From JAHJQZ01 sp963667595 (GTDB taxonomy: Bacteria; Pseudomonadota; Alphaproteobacteria; Rhizobiales; Devosiaceae): a DNA stretch of 64,000 nt. A program made the position numbers and the translations under genes. The notes beneath the pieces are model-generated. The model was not told where the DNA came from, did no database searches, and saw only the letters and a program-made list of their open reading frames with translations. Every line of letters starts with the position of its first letter. Within the stretch, counting starts at the first letter, position 1. The stretch is from assembly GCA_963667595.2 (NCBI GenBank), contig CAXXWD010000008.1, positions 62,001-126,000 on the forward strand. The letters run 5' to 3'. Shown piece after piece: positions 8,969 to 18,262 of the stretch.

Positions 8969-10072
8969 TTAGCGGCGCCCTTTGTCCGCCACGATGGCTT
9001 CGGCCAGATCGGCCAGTTTCGTGACGGCGTCGGGTCTGCCTTCGGCCTTTGCTGCCTCGGCCGCCTCGTGCAGCCGATCCGGGGCGTTGAACAGGTCTTC
9101 AAGCCGATTGGCAAGAGATTGCGGTGAAATATTGGCCTGTTCCACAAGCCAGCCCGCTCCCGCCCGCTCGAAGGTCGCGGCATTGGCCTTCTGGTCGGCA
9201 TCGATCGAGCCCGGCAGGGGCACGAACAGGGCGGGAACGCCCAGAACCCCGATTTCAGCCACGCTCGAGGCGCCGGACCGGCAAATGACAAGATGGCTTT
9301 GCATCATGCGTTCCGGCAGGTCTGAGAAAAAGCTTTCGAGCGTCACGTTGACCTTGAGCTTGCGATAGGTCGCGGCCACGCGGTCGAGATCTTCCGGCCG
9401 GCACTGCTGGACGAGTTGCAGGCGCCTGCGCATCTGTTCGGGCAAAAGTGCAATGGCCGGCGGCACGAGATCGGAGAAAGCGCGCGCGCCCTGGCTGCCG
9501 CCAAAAACGAGCAGGCGCAGCACCCCGTCTGGCGCGGGCGGCGCATAGGCGCAGATTTTTGCGACGTCGCGCACCCTGTCGCGCACCGGATTGCCGACCA
9601 GCGTGATCTTGTCGGCATAAGGCGCGGCAAAACGGATGTCGGCAAAACTGGTCGCGATGGCCTTGGCGAAACGCGCCAGCGCCCTGTTGGCGCGACCCAT
9701 GACGGCGTTCTGCTCGTGCAAGAGACCGGGAATGCCCCTGAGCGAGGCCGCAACGAAAGGAGGATAGACCGGATAGCCACCGAAACCGACCACGGCATCG
9801 GGCTTGATGCGACCCAGCTTTTGCCAGGCGACCGCGATGCCCCAAACGATACGGAACCCGGCCAGCACGAACTTGACCGGATCGTGAAGCGACGGCGTCG
9901 CCGACGGCACGATATGGATTTCGCGGGCCGGAAACTGCCCGCCATAGGTTTCAACCCTGTGGTCGGTCATCAGATGGATGACATGACCACGGCGGCGCAG
10001 CTCCTCAGCCAGCGCCATGGCCGGAAACAGGTGGCCGCCGGTGCCACCCGCCATGAGAACATAAAGTGACAT
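8969..10072 (-). CDS. murG: Lipid II synthase MurG
   Basis: MurG is the membrane-associated glycosyltransferase that adds GlcNAc to lipid I. The glycine-rich loop MAGGTGGHLFPAMAL is at the N-terminus, a second one (FGGSQGARAFSD) is in the middle, and the UDP-GlcNAc site region ICRSGASSVAEIGVLGVPALF follows, as in family GT28. The ATG shares one base with the ftsW stop (TGATG), indicating coupled translation. The length of 367 residues is typical. Confidence 0.96.
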   Translation of the reverse strand: MSLYVLMAGGTGGHLFPAMALAEELRRRGHVIHLMTDHRVETYGGQFPAREIHIVPSATPSLHDPVKFVLAGFRIVWGIAVAWQKLGRIKPDAVVGFGGYPVYPPFVAASLRGIPGLLHEQNAVMGRANRALARFAKAIATSFADIRFAAPYADKITLVGNPVRDRVRDVAKICAYAPPAPDGVLRLLVFGGSQGARAFSDLVPPAIALLPEQMRRRLQLVQQCRPEDLDRVAATYRKLKVNVTLESFFSDLPERMMQSHLVICRSGASSVAEIGVLGVPALFVPLPGSIDADQKANAATFERAGAGWLVEQANISPQSLANRLEDLFNAPDRLHEAAEAAKAEGRPDAVTKLADLAEAIVADKGRR

Positions 10073-11229
10073 CAGCCTGCCTGACCCACGGCACCGTGAA
10101 AAACCGGCAAGCCGGTTGCAATCCTGTCTTCGGGCCGCTTGCGCATGAGGCCGAGCATCATGCCCATTCCGATCGCCACCGCAAGCATGGACGTGCCACC
10201 ATAGGAGACGAAAGGCAGGGTCATGCCCTTGGGCGGAATAAGGTTGATATTGACCATCAGATTGATCGCCGACTGCATTCCGAATTGTGCCGCCAGCGTT
10301 GCCGATGCCATTCGGGCGAACAGATCGCCCTGCTGCACGGAGCCGCGTAACGCGCGCAACACGATGAACGCGATCAATGCGACCAGAAGGAGGCAGAACA
10401 CAATGCCAAATTCACCAGCCGCGGCAGAAAAGACATAATCGGCATGAGCATCGGGCAGATAGCGCTTGGTGATCGCTTCGCCCGGGCCGCGTCCGAGCCA
10501 GCCGCCTTCCAGAATGGACCCGATGGCTTTTTCGACCTGATAGACGCTGCCGTCAGCCTGGTTGAGAAAGGCGTCAATGCGGTCGGTGACATGCGGGAAC
10601 AACAAATAGGCGGCAACCATGCCGCCGAGCGCAAAACCGACGAGCCCCAGGATCACCCATGCCGACACGCCGGACAAAAACACCAGGACTGACCACGTGG
10701 CAATCATCAGCGCCGTCTGTCCCACGTCGGGCTGACGCAAAAGCGCGGCGATGATGACGAGCAAAAGCGCCGTCGCGATCTGCCATCCGGGCATGTCGCG
10801 CCGGACCATCCATTGCGAGAAAAGCCACGCTCCAACCACGGCATAGGCCGGTTTCACCGCCTCGGACGGCTGGAAGGAAAAGCCGAAAACCGACAGCCAG
10901 CGCCGGGATCCCTTGACCTCGTCGCCGAACTGCAACGTGGCGAACAAAAGCACGATGGAGGCAAAAAGCATCAGCACCGCCAAGATGCGGAGCATGCGGT
11001 GCGGCAGCACCGAAACGCCGACCAGCAGGCCGCTGGCCATAATGGCAAAGGCGATATGGCGCACCACGAAATACCAAGTGCCCCAGCCATGCGCCTCGGC
11101 CACCGCCGGACTGGCGGCGAAACTGAGCACCACGCCGACGCCGATGAGAAGAAGGAACGCGCCAAGAAGGCCGCGATCGACCGTCCACCACCATTCGGCG
11201 AGTGGGGTCTTGCGTTCGCGCGAGAACAT
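10072..11229 (-). CDS. ftsW: Peptidoglycan glycosyltransferase FtsW
   Basis: FtsW is the SEDS-family polymerase that works with FtsI at the septum. About ten hydrophobic helices are visible. SEDS signatures include GSRRWLSVFGFSFQPSEAVK near residue 110, LRQPDVGQTALM, and LIPPKGMTLPFVSYGGTSML near the C-terminus. The ATG chosen lies three codons inside an in-frame TTG. About 100 bases separate it from an unrelated secreted-protein gene that occupies part of the space where murD normally sits. Confidence 0.95.
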   Translation of the reverse strand: MFSRERKTPLAEWWWTVDRGLLGAFLLLIGVGVVLSFAASPAVAEAHGWGTWYFVVRHIAFAIMASGLLVGVSVLPHRMLRILAVLMLFASIVLLFATLQFGDEVKGSRRWLSVFGFSFQPSEAVKPAYAVVGAWLFSQWMVRRDMPGWQIATALLLVIIAALLRQPDVGQTALMIATWSVLVFLSGVSAWVILGLVGFALGGMVAAYLLFPHVTDRIDAFLNQADGSVYQVEKAIGSILEGGWLGRGPGEAITKRYLPDAHADYVFSAAAGEFGIVFCLLLVALIAFIVLRALRGSVQQGDLFARMASATLAAQFGMQSAINLMVNINLIPPKGMTLPFVSYGGTSMLAVAIGMGMMLGLMRKRPEDRIATGLPVFHGAVGQAG

Positions 11230-11331
11230 CAATGCCAAAAAACCGCCGAAACGGCGTCCCTGTTACGCTGGGTTACTCGAACGTGAATCTAGCGCAAAAC
11301 TGGTTACCACTTCGCTGATGGAACCGCGTGA

Positions 11332-11832
11332 TTACCGACAATAGGCGTCGAGTTCGGTGACCGCCGCGGAGGCGCCATCGGTCGGAAAGACGATTTCGTA
11401 GACTTGCGGTTCGGGCAGCAGCATGAAACGGACGCTGATCTTTTCCCTGGCAGTCCGAAACAGCCGCCAGACCTGTTCGATCTCCTCGGGATCGGGTGCG
11501 ACGAGCGTAAGGACGTTCTCGCCCGCCATGTAGTCGACCGTAGCAGGCACCTTTTTGCCGATATCGCTCACGAAAAGAATCTGGCCCGCCTGACCGCCAT
11601 GTTCGTCAATCATGTCGGCAGTGGCCGGCAGGATGAGCGACAGGCCCATGTCGAGCTTTTCGGTGCATTCCGTGTAGATCGAGGCGTAGCTTGCTGCATC
11701 CTTTATGCTGACCTTGGCATAGGCGAGCCCGGAAGTATCCGTGTCGCGCGTGTAGGTCCAGTCCGCCTGCGCCGGCAGGCTGGTGACGCAAAGCGCGACG
11801 AGCGCGACCAAGGATTTCACAAGAACGTGCAT
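11332..11832 (-). CDS. Putative secreted protein of unknown function
   Basis: The 166-residue product starts with a clear Sec signal peptide (VKSLVALVALCVTSLPAQA, cleavage probably before DWTY) and has two cysteines in the mature part, in YTECTEK and at the end in DAYCR, which could form a disulfide in the periplasm. I do not recognise the family. GGGGGA precedes the ATG. It lies between ftsW and a TfoX-domain gene, inside the dcw cluster, where murD would be expected. It may simply be an insertion with no role in division. Confidence 0.72.
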   Translation of the reverse strand: MHVLVKSLVALVALCVTSLPAQADWTYTRDTDTSGLAYAKVSIKDAASYASIYTECTEKLDMGLSLILPATADMIDEHGGQAGQILFVSDIGKKVPATVDYMAGENVLTLVAPDPEEIEQVWRLFRTAREKISVRFMLLPEPQVYEIVFPTDGASAAVTELDAYCR

Positions 11833-11918
11833 CGATCCCCCCGTTTTCGTCCAGGCGCCACAATAGCCCGCGTGGCTTTGTTGTCGAGAGACCGGCCGAC
11901 ACCCCCCGGCAAGACCGG

Positions 11919-12269
11919 TCAGTTTGTCGCCGGCTTTTTCTTCGTGCGCGGCTTTTTAGGTTTGGGCGCGGGAAGAACCTTTGCCGTTTCGACGACAAGG
12001 GCCGCGAACCGGGCCGGATCGTCCAGAATGGCTTCGGGCACAAACAGATGCGGTTTTGAGCCGGGATAGGCGGGTCTTTCTTCGGGCTCATCGATCAGAG
12101 CCCGCCCCGCCTCTGTCGGCTTGAGGAAAACCTGATCGTCGCAGATCAGCGCCACGACCTTGTCCTCGCAATAAAGAGCGTATTCGCCGAACATGGCGCG
12201 CGTGCGCACCGGCCCCGCGTCACGCGCCTGATCCAGAACGAAATCGACGAAGCTTTTGGAACACGACAT
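11919..12269 (-). CDS. TfoX N-terminal domain protein
   Basis: The 116-residue protein has the pattern of the TfoX/Sxy N-terminal domain: an N-terminal helix, then RTRAMFGEYALYCEDKVVAL and DDQVFLKPTEAGR, followed by a lysine/proline-rich tail (PKPKKPRTKKKP). Proteobacterial TfoX regulates competence in gammaproteobacteria, but stand-alone N-terminal domain proteins of this kind have no established role. It starts eight bases after the mraY stop, so it is probably co-transcribed with the dcw genes. Confidence 0.82.
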   Translation of the reverse strand: MSCSKSFVDFVLDQARDAGPVRTRAMFGEYALYCEDKVVALICDDQVFLKPTEAGRALIDEPEERPAYPGSKPHLFVPEAILDDPARFAALVVETAKVLPAPKPKKPRTKKKPATN

Positions 12270-12277
12270 GATCGCAC

Positions 12278-13363
12278 CTATCTGAGTTTCAGTGTCGACA
12301 GCCCGATCAGCGCCAGAACGATGGAAATGATCCAGAAGCGGATGACGATCTGGGATTCGGTCCAGCCCATTTGTTCAAAATGATGATGGATCGGCGCCAT
12401 CTTGAAGACGCGCTTGCCCGTGAGCTTGAACGAGGTGACCTGAACGATCACCGAGACCGCTTCGAGCACAAACAGCCCGCCGGCAATGGCCAGCACCACC
12501 TCGTGCTTGGTGGCAACGGCGATCGAACCGAGCGCGCCGCCGAGGGCCAGCGAACCGGTATCGCCCATGAAGATCTGGGCCGGCGGCGCGTTGAACCACA
12601 AAAAGCCGAGCCCCGCGCCGATCAGGGCGCCGGCGGCAACCGACAATTCCCCGGTGCCCGGCACGTAGTCGATCAACAGGTAATCGGCGAAGTTCTGGTT
12701 GCCGACCAAATAGGCGATGAGACCGAAGACGGCGGCGACAATCATCACCGGCACGATGGCGAGACCGTCGAGGCCGTCGGTCAGATTGACCGAATTGCCG
12801 GCGGCGATGACGACGAAACCGCCGAAAATGGCAAAGAACCAGCCGAGATTGATGGCCCAGTCCTTGACGAACGGCATGAGCACCGATGTCGACAGGTCCG
12901 TGCCGTTGAGCAAGGACAGCCAGTAGCAGGCAATAACGCCGATGACGGATTCAATAAGGATCCGGTAACGCCCCGACAGCCCGCTGCTGCTCATGCGCTT
13001 AACCTTGAGATAGTCGTCGTAAAACCCAATGGCGCCGAAGCTGAGCGTAACGAACAGGACGACCCAGACGTAAGGATTGGTCAGGTTGACCCACAAAAGC
13101 GTGGCGACGATGAACCCGGAAAGGATCATCAGCCCGCCCATGGTGGGCGTGCCCTTCTTGGTCAGAAGATGGCTGGCCGGCCCGTCTTCGCGGATCGGTT
13201 GCCCCCTGCCCTGGCGGATGCGCAGCGAGGAAATGATGCTCGGTCCGAACAGAAAGACAAAGAACAGCGCCGTGACCATGGCCCCGGCGGTGCGAAACGT
13301 CAGATAGCGGAAAACGTTGAGGACACCGATATCGCCCCCGAGTTGCTCGAGTAAAAACAGCAT
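12278..13363 (-). CDS. mraY: Phospho-N-acetylmuramoyl-pentapeptide transferase MraY
   Basis: MraY transfers phospho-MurNAc-pentapeptide to undecaprenyl phosphate, giving lipid I. The protein (361 residues) is polytopic, with family signatures KKGTPTMGGLMIL near residue 75, FYDDYLKVKRMSS carrying the catalytic-site aspartates, NSVNLTDGLDGLA, FMGDTGSLALGG and a C-terminal PIHHHFEQMGW. The usual upstream neighbour murF is absent: only 160 bases separate mraY from murE, and I see no remnant of another ligase there. Confidence 0.97.
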   Translation of the reverse strand: MLFLLEQLGGDIGVLNVFRYLTFRTAGAMVTALFFVFLFGPSIISSLRIRQGRGQPIREDGPASHLLTKKGTPTMGGLMILSGFIVATLLWVNLTNPYVWVVLFVTLSFGAIGFYDDYLKVKRMSSSGLSGRYRILIESVIGVIACYWLSLLNGTDLSTSVLMPFVKDWAINLGWFFAIFGGFVVIAAGNSVNLTDGLDGLAIVPVMIVAAVFGLIAYLVGNQNFADYLLIDYVPGTGELSVAAGALIGAGLGFLWFNAPPAQIFMGDTGSLALGGALGSIAVATKHEVVLAIAGGLFVLEAVSVIVQVTSFKLTGKRVFKMAPIHHHFEQMGWTESQIVIRFWIISIVLALIGLSTLKLR

Positions 13364-13523
13364 TCTACTGCCTCAATCCTTCCGCTGCCGACGCCGGGGT
13401 TTTGACTCTTCCGGCGGCTTTTTTGTGGCGCGTGTTTGACCACAGCGTGAGGCCTATTGGCAAGCCGCAGACGTAATCTATGGTTGCCTGCTGTGTGGAT
13501 GACGCGGCGATCCCGAGGACAAC

Positions 13524-14966
13524 TCAGGTGCCCAGGGCTTTTGCGACTTCCTCGTGATCGGAGAAGTGGCGCTTTTCGGTGCCGATGATCTGATAGTCCT
13601 CGTGCCCCTTGCCGGCCACGAGCAAAACGTCACCGTCCCGAAGTTCGTTGACCGCGACGCGGATCGCTTCGGCCCGGTCGCCGATCTCGCGGGCATGGGG
13701 CGCCGCCGACAGGATTTCCGAGCGGATGGACGCCGCGTTCTCGGTGCGCGGGTTGTCGTCGGTGACAATGACGCCATCGGCCAGACGCGCGGCGATCTCG
13801 CCCATGATCGGACGTTTGCCGCGATCGCGGTCGCCGCCGCACCCGAAGACCACGACAAGGCGCTTGCGGGTAAAGCCTCTCAGAGTTTCGAGGGCGCTTT
13901 CGAGCGCACCCGGCTTATGCGAGTAATCGACGAAGATGGCGGCGCCGTCATGGGTGCCGGCCAGTTCGAGACGCCCCCGGGCGCCGCGAAGATGATTGAG
14001 CGCCTCGACGGTCGTGGCCGGATCGGCGCCTGTCTGGATGGCCAGCGCCGCCGCCATGACGGCATTATCGACCTGGAAACGGCCGGCCAGGGGCAGGACG
14101 AATTCGACGCGTTCGCCGACCAGCTTGCCGGTCACCCTCTGGGCGAAACCGATGGTCTCGACCGACGACACCTCGAAATAGGCCCCTTCCCTGCCCACGG
14201 TCAAAAGCGTGGCGCCCCGATCAAGCGCGGCCATCAGGAACGGCAGATGCTCGGGATCGTCGGAATTGACCACGGCAAAGCCGTCCGGGGATAAAAGATC
14301 GCGGAACAGCCTGAGCTTGGCCTCGCGGTATTCCGTCATGTCGGCATGATAATCGAGATGATCGCGACTGAGATTGGTGTAGCCGACGGCCCGGAACATG
14401 TTGCCGTCAAGCCGGCGCTGGTCGAGCCCGTGGCTCGACGCTTCCATGACCACATGGTTGATCCGGCCCGACGCCAGGGCGTTGAGGCTGCGATGAAGGG
14501 TTTCGGGATCGGGCGTCGTCAGCGAGCCCCTGACCATGCCCTTCGCGGTTTCGATGCCGATGGTTCCCATGCTGGCGCCGGAAATGCCGCTGGCCTGCCA
14601 GAGTTGCCGGACATAATTGACGACGCTGGTCTTGCCGCTGGTTCCGGTCACCCCGACCAGCACGCGCGGCTGCGGCACCCAGAGGCGGGCCATGGCTCTG
14701 GCGAAAACCGCGCGGACATCGTTGACGACGACCTGCGGTACGTCTCCGACATCATCCACCGGCTGGTCGCTGACAATGACGGCGGCGCCGTTTTTGGCCG
14801 CTATCGCGGCATAAACGGAACCATGGGTCCGGGTGCCCGGCAGAGCAAAGAAGGCATCGCCCTGCCTGACAGTACGACTGTCGGCAGTGGCGCCCGAGAT
14901 CGGCAAGACTCCGATCTCGGTCTCGGGCATGGCGTCAGCAAGCAATTCCTTTAAAGAGAGCGTCAA
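13524..14966 (-). CDS. murE: UDP-MurNAc-L-Ala-D-Glu:meso-diaminopimelate ligase MurE
   Basis: MurE adds the third residue of the stem peptide. The ATP loop VGVTGTSGKTSVVNYV lies near residue 110, MEASSHGLDQ carries catalytic residues, and the motif DDNPRTE near the C-terminus is the signature for meso-diaminopimelate rather than lysine. The frame starts at a TTG preceded at ten bases by GAGG, with no better ATG near the normal N-terminus. It lies 15 bases after the ftsI stop. The product has a usual length of 480 residues. Confidence 0.95.
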   Translation of the reverse strand: MTLSLKELLADAMPETEIGVLPISGATADSRTVRQGDAFFALPGTRTHGSVYAAIAAKNGAAVIVSDQPVDDVGDVPQVVVNDVRAVFARAMARLWVPQPRVLVGVTGTSGKTSVVNYVRQLWQASGISGASMGTIGIETAKGMVRGSLTTPDPETLHRSLNALASGRINHVVMEASSHGLDQRRLDGNMFRAVGYTNLSRDHLDYHADMTEYREAKLRLFRDLLSPDGFAVVNSDDPEHLPFLMAALDRGATLLTVGREGAYFEVSSVETIGFAQRVTGKLVGERVEFVLPLAGRFQVDNAVMAAALAIQTGADPATTVEALNHLRGARGRLELAGTHDGAAIFVDYSHKPGALESALETLRGFTRKRLVVVFGCGGDRDRGKRPIMGEIAARLADGVIVTDDNPRTENAASIRSEILSAAPHAREIGDRAEAIRVAVNELRDGDVLLVAGKGHEDYQIIGTEKRHFSDHEEVAKALGT

Positions 14967-14981
14967 TATCTGAAGTCCTCA

Positions 14982-16727
14982 TCAGTCTTGGTCGTTGGGC
15001 CGAAGCAATTCGGGAGGGATCAGAGCCTTGTCGATCATCTCGTCGAAATTCGGGTAAATATCAAGCATGGGCGCAACACGCGCAATCAGTCGGCCCGTCA
15101 CCTCGCCGGCGTTCCAGCCCGCCGTTTCGCCCGAATGTTCGTTTTCCCGCTTCGGTTCGTCAACGAGAATAACCATGGCGTATTGCGGATCGTCGATGGG
15201 AAAGGCCGAGGCGAAGACGTTGAGATTGCGGTTGGAGACATATTTACCGTTCTCCACCTTTTCGGCAGTGCCGGTCTTGCCACCGATGCGATAGCCGTCC
15301 GCAAACTTGTTGGCGCGCGAACCCGATCCCTCCAAGGCATTGAGTCTCATGAGATAACGGATGCGCTCGCTCGTTTCCAGCGAGATCACGCGCTTGCCCA
15401 GTTCGGCGATCTGACCCGGCGAACGCGGATAAAGCGTCGCCGGTAAAAGCGTGCCGCCATTGACGAACGCCGCCACGGCCTGGGCCATGTGCAGCGGCGT
15501 GACCTGCAATCCGTGTCCAAAGGACGCAGTAGCCGCCACCACGTCGGAAAACTTGGCGGGGATGTTGGAAACAATCGTTTCAGGCAGTTCCACCTGCAGC
15601 GGATCGTCGAAACCGATCCGGGTCAGGAAGGCGCGGTAATTGTCCTTGCCCAGGGTCTGCATCATCTTGATGGTGCCGACATTGGACGAATACTTATAGA
15701 TTTCCGGCACCTTGAGGATGCGATGCTTGCCGTGGAAATCGTCGATGGTATAGCGCCCGAACCGGATGCCGAAACGCGCGTCGAAACTGTCGGTCAGATT
15801 TACCGTGCCGGAATCGAGCGCCGCCGCAAAGGTGACGGTCTTGAATGTCGAGCCAAGTTCGTAGCGCCCCAGCGTGATGCGATTGAACCGCTGATTCTTC
15901 TTATCCATCCACAGATCGGAAAACGAGGTCGGCGTATTGGGATCGAAATCGGGCAGCGAAACCATGGCGACGATTTCGCCGGTATGGACATTGACCATGA
16001 CGCCGGCGGCGGCAATGGCCTGGTAGCGGGTCAGCGCGTCGAGCAATTGCTCGCGCATGGCATGCTGCACCCGCGTGTCGATAGTCAAAGAGACCGGGGC
16101 GAGCATGCGATCGCGGGCGTAGCCAAGTTCCTGCAGGATGCCGACCTCGTCGCGATCGAGCCGGGCTTCGATGCCGGCCGTACCCTTGTTGTCGATATTG
16201 ACCATGCCCATGACATGTGAAGCCTCGGACCCGCCGGGATAAAAACGCTGGCTTTCGGTGAGAAAATCCAGACCGGGAATGCCGAGTTTCAGGATGGCAT
16301 CCTTCTGGGCCGGCGTCAGTTCGCGCTTGATCCAGACGAACCCCTTGTCGCGGTTGAGCCGGTCGCGCAGCATGTTTTCGTCGAGATCGGGCAGAACCGA
16401 AAGGATGGCGGCGATCGCCCCCTCCTTGTCGACCATGCGGTTGGGCTCGGCATAAAGCGAGGGCACGCGGATATCGAGCGCCATCTCCGTGCCGTTCCGG
16501 TCGAGAATGGCGGGCCGGGTCGCCGTGATCTCGTCGAGCGCCCTGCCTTCGATGTTCTGATCGGTGTCGATGCCGCCAAGCGTGACGAGCTTGATCACGA
16601 TCAGGGCAAAGACAATGACGATGCCCAGCACCAGAACGCGGATGCGCGTCCGGATCTGATTGCCACGCGCCTTGTGGACGCCGTCGAGCGCGATGGGGTC
16701 GAGCCCGGATGTGTCCAGTGTCGTCAT
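14982..16727 (-). CDS. ftsI: Septal peptidoglycan transpeptidase FtsI (PBP3)
   Basis: FtsI cross-links septal peptidoglycan and pairs with FtsW. A single N-terminal membrane helix (about residues 28-48) is followed by the pedestal domain and then the transpeptidase domain. The three catalytic motifs are STFK (about 293), SSN (about 347) and KTGTA (about 484). The ATG lies directly at the ftsL stop; an upstream in-frame start would reach into ftsL. The length (about 581 residues) is normal. It is the main beta-lactam target in this window. Confidence 0.96.
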   Translation of the reverse strand: MTTLDTSGLDPIALDGVHKARGNQIRTRIRVLVLGIVIVFALIVIKLVTLGGIDTDQNIEGRALDEITATRPAILDRNGTEMALDIRVPSLYAEPNRMVDKEGAIAAILSVLPDLDENMLRDRLNRDKGFVWIKRELTPAQKDAILKLGIPGLDFLTESQRFYPGGSEASHVMGMVNIDNKGTAGIEARLDRDEVGILQELGYARDRMLAPVSLTIDTRVQHAMREQLLDALTRYQAIAAAGVMVNVHTGEIVAMVSLPDFDPNTPTSFSDLWMDKKNQRFNRITLGRYELGSTFKTVTFAAALDSGTVNLTDSFDARFGIRFGRYTIDDFHGKHRILKVPEIYKYSSNVGTIKMMQTLGKDNYRAFLTRIGFDDPLQVELPETIVSNIPAKFSDVVAATASFGHGLQVTPLHMAQAVAAFVNGGTLLPATLYPRSPGQIAELGKRVISLETSERIRYLMRLNALEGSGSRANKFADGYRIGGKTGTAEKVENGKYVSNRNLNVFASAFPIDDPQYAMVILVDEPKRENEHSGETAGWNAGEVTGRLIARVAPMLDIYPNFDEMIDKALIPPELLRPNDQD

Positions 16728-16728
16728 G

Positions 16729-17103
16729 TCAGTTGGCCTCGATAAGTGCCGCGATGGGATCGACGCCGGCATCGAGCGACTGAATAAGATCGGTCAACGC
16801 ATCCGGATCGATCTCGGCCGGACGCATCGGCAGTTCATCCAGAGACTTGAACTGCCTGGCGCTGATCACGGCGAGATTCAACGCCTCGGCATGGCGGGCG
16901 ACGATCGGCTCGATACGGCCGGGTTGATTGACATAGATCCAGTCCGCGCGCAGCAGGGACAGTTGATCTTCCTGCGCGGCGATCTGGGTCTGGAGTTCGA
17001 CCCGCCGGCTGGCGACGCCTTCGGACTGGAATTTCAGCCCGTAGACCCCGATCAAAGCCACTGCGCAGGCCGCGGCCAGAATGACGTTGAGGACGCGGAT
17101 CAT
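16729..17103 (-). CDS. ftsL: Cell division protein FtsL
   Basis: A small bitopic protein (124 residues) with an N-terminal membrane helix (VLNVILAAACAVALIGVYGL) and a following heptad-like segment (RVELQTQIAAQEDQLSLLRA) that fits the FtsL coiled coil. Its N-terminus overlaps the rsmH stop (ATGA), and its stop adjoins ftsI. Sequence conservation in FtsL is low, so the call rests on position, topology and the typical YVNQPGRIEPIVARH pattern. Confidence 0.9.
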   Translation of the reverse strand: MIRVLNVILAAACAVALIGVYGLKFQSEGVASRRVELQTQIAAQEDQLSLLRADWIYVNQPGRIEPIVARHAEALNLAVISARQFKSLDELPMRPAEIDPDALTDLIQSLDAGVDPIAALIEAN

Positions 17104-18107
17104 GCCGACCTCCCGGTACCGCTTTCCGGCTTCGCTCTCAGCGAAAACGGCACGCCGAGCCCCTTGGCGCTGACGGCGCGCGCCGGCGCCGCGGTGCGAA
17201 CCGCCGCTCTGAGGGTCGCCGAACGGGCACGCGGATTGGCGTCGGTTTCAGTTTTGCCGGCCCGGATCGGCTTGGCCACCGGATGCCAGCGCGGCGCTGC
17301 GACGGCGTTGGCCGGCGCGTAGCGCGAGCCGGCGTTTTCGTGCATCAAAAAACGCTTGACGATACGGTCTTCGAGCGAATGGAAGGTCACGACGGCCAGA
17401 CGTCCGCCCTCGGTCAGCCCCCGTTCAGCGGCGAACAGCCCGTCGACGAGCTCGTCGAGTTCGGCGTTGACCGCAATTCTCAGGGCCTGAAAGCTGCGCG
17501 TTGCCGGGTGAATGTCGCCTTTCTTGCGTCCGAGTGTTTTTTCGATGAGACCCGCCAGGGCGCCGGTGGTGGTAATCGGCCCGCTTTTACGCGCATCGAC
17601 AATAGCGGCGGCGATGCGGCGGGCCTGGCGCTCTTCGCCGAACCCGAACAAAAGATCGCTGAGCGCGCGTTCGTCGAGCGCATTCACCAGATCGGCGGCG
17701 CTTTCGCCCGTTTTGCTCATGCGCATGTCGAGCGGTCCGTCGCGCAGAAAGGAAAAGCCGCGTTCGGCCATATCGATCTGCATGGAGGAAACGCCGATAT
17801 CGAGAACCACGCCATCCATCCCGGAACCGGCCAGCGTATCGAGCTGACCGAAACGGCCCGGATGAAACCGGAAACGGGACGGAAAATCGGCTTCGAGCGC
17901 TGTTGCGAACCCCGCAACGCCCGGATCGCGATCGATCGCGGTCACATCGGCGCCCCGTTCGAGCAGGGCGAGCGAATAGCCGCCGGCGCCGAAGGTGCCA
18001 TCGACGACACGCGCACCCGCAAGCGGATCGAGCGCCGTCAGCACCTCGTCAAGAAGAACCGGAACATGCGGGCTTTCGTGCCGGATACCCTGGGAAGACT
18101 CGCCCAT
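17100..18107 (-). CDS. rsmH: 16S rRNA m4C1402 methyltransferase RsmH (MraW)
   Basis: RsmH methylates N4 of C1402 in 16S rRNA with S-adenosylmethionine. Visible are HVPVLLDEVLTAL at the start, the SAM motif VVDGTFGAGGYSLALL, DIGVSSMQID, GFSFLRDGPLDMRM, and the C-terminal VTFHSLEDRIVKRF. The arginine/alanine-rich tail (about residues 295-335) is longer than in E. coli, as often seen in alphaproteobacteria. It is the first gene of this dcw run; mraZ, usually just upstream, is missing and 155 bases of intergenic sequence separate it from bamE. Confidence 0.96.
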   Translation of the reverse strand: MGESSQGIRHESPHVPVLLDEVLTALDPLAGARVVDGTFGAGGYSLALLERGADVTAIDRDPGVAGFATALEADFPSRFRFHPGRFGQLDTLAGSGMDGVVLDIGVSSMQIDMAERGFSFLRDGPLDMRMSKTGESAADLVNALDERALSDLLFGFGEERQARRIAAAIVDARKSGPITTTGALAGLIEKTLGRKKGDIHPATRSFQALRIAVNAELDELVDGLFAAERGLTEGGRLAVVTFHSLEDRIVKRFLMHENAGSRYAPANAVAAPRWHPVAKPIRAGKTETDANPRARSATLRAAVRTAAPARAVSAKGLGVPFSLRAKPESGTGRSA

Positions 18108-18262
18108 AATCGAAACGCAACTCCACTCGATCCCAAAGCTGGCACGTCCTCACGCGCCAAGAACCGACGTCTGGTAAAGAATGCATGTCGACGCTTAAGA
18201 TTGTGTTTCCCATGGGGCCGCGAAACGACGGACGTTTGATGGAAAAACCGGCGAAAAAAACG

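Noticed and set aside
13380..13430. Possible terminator in the murE-mraY gap
   Set aside because: The imperfect GC-rich stem is followed by T only on the plus strand, where no gene ends; on the minus strand there is no T-run.
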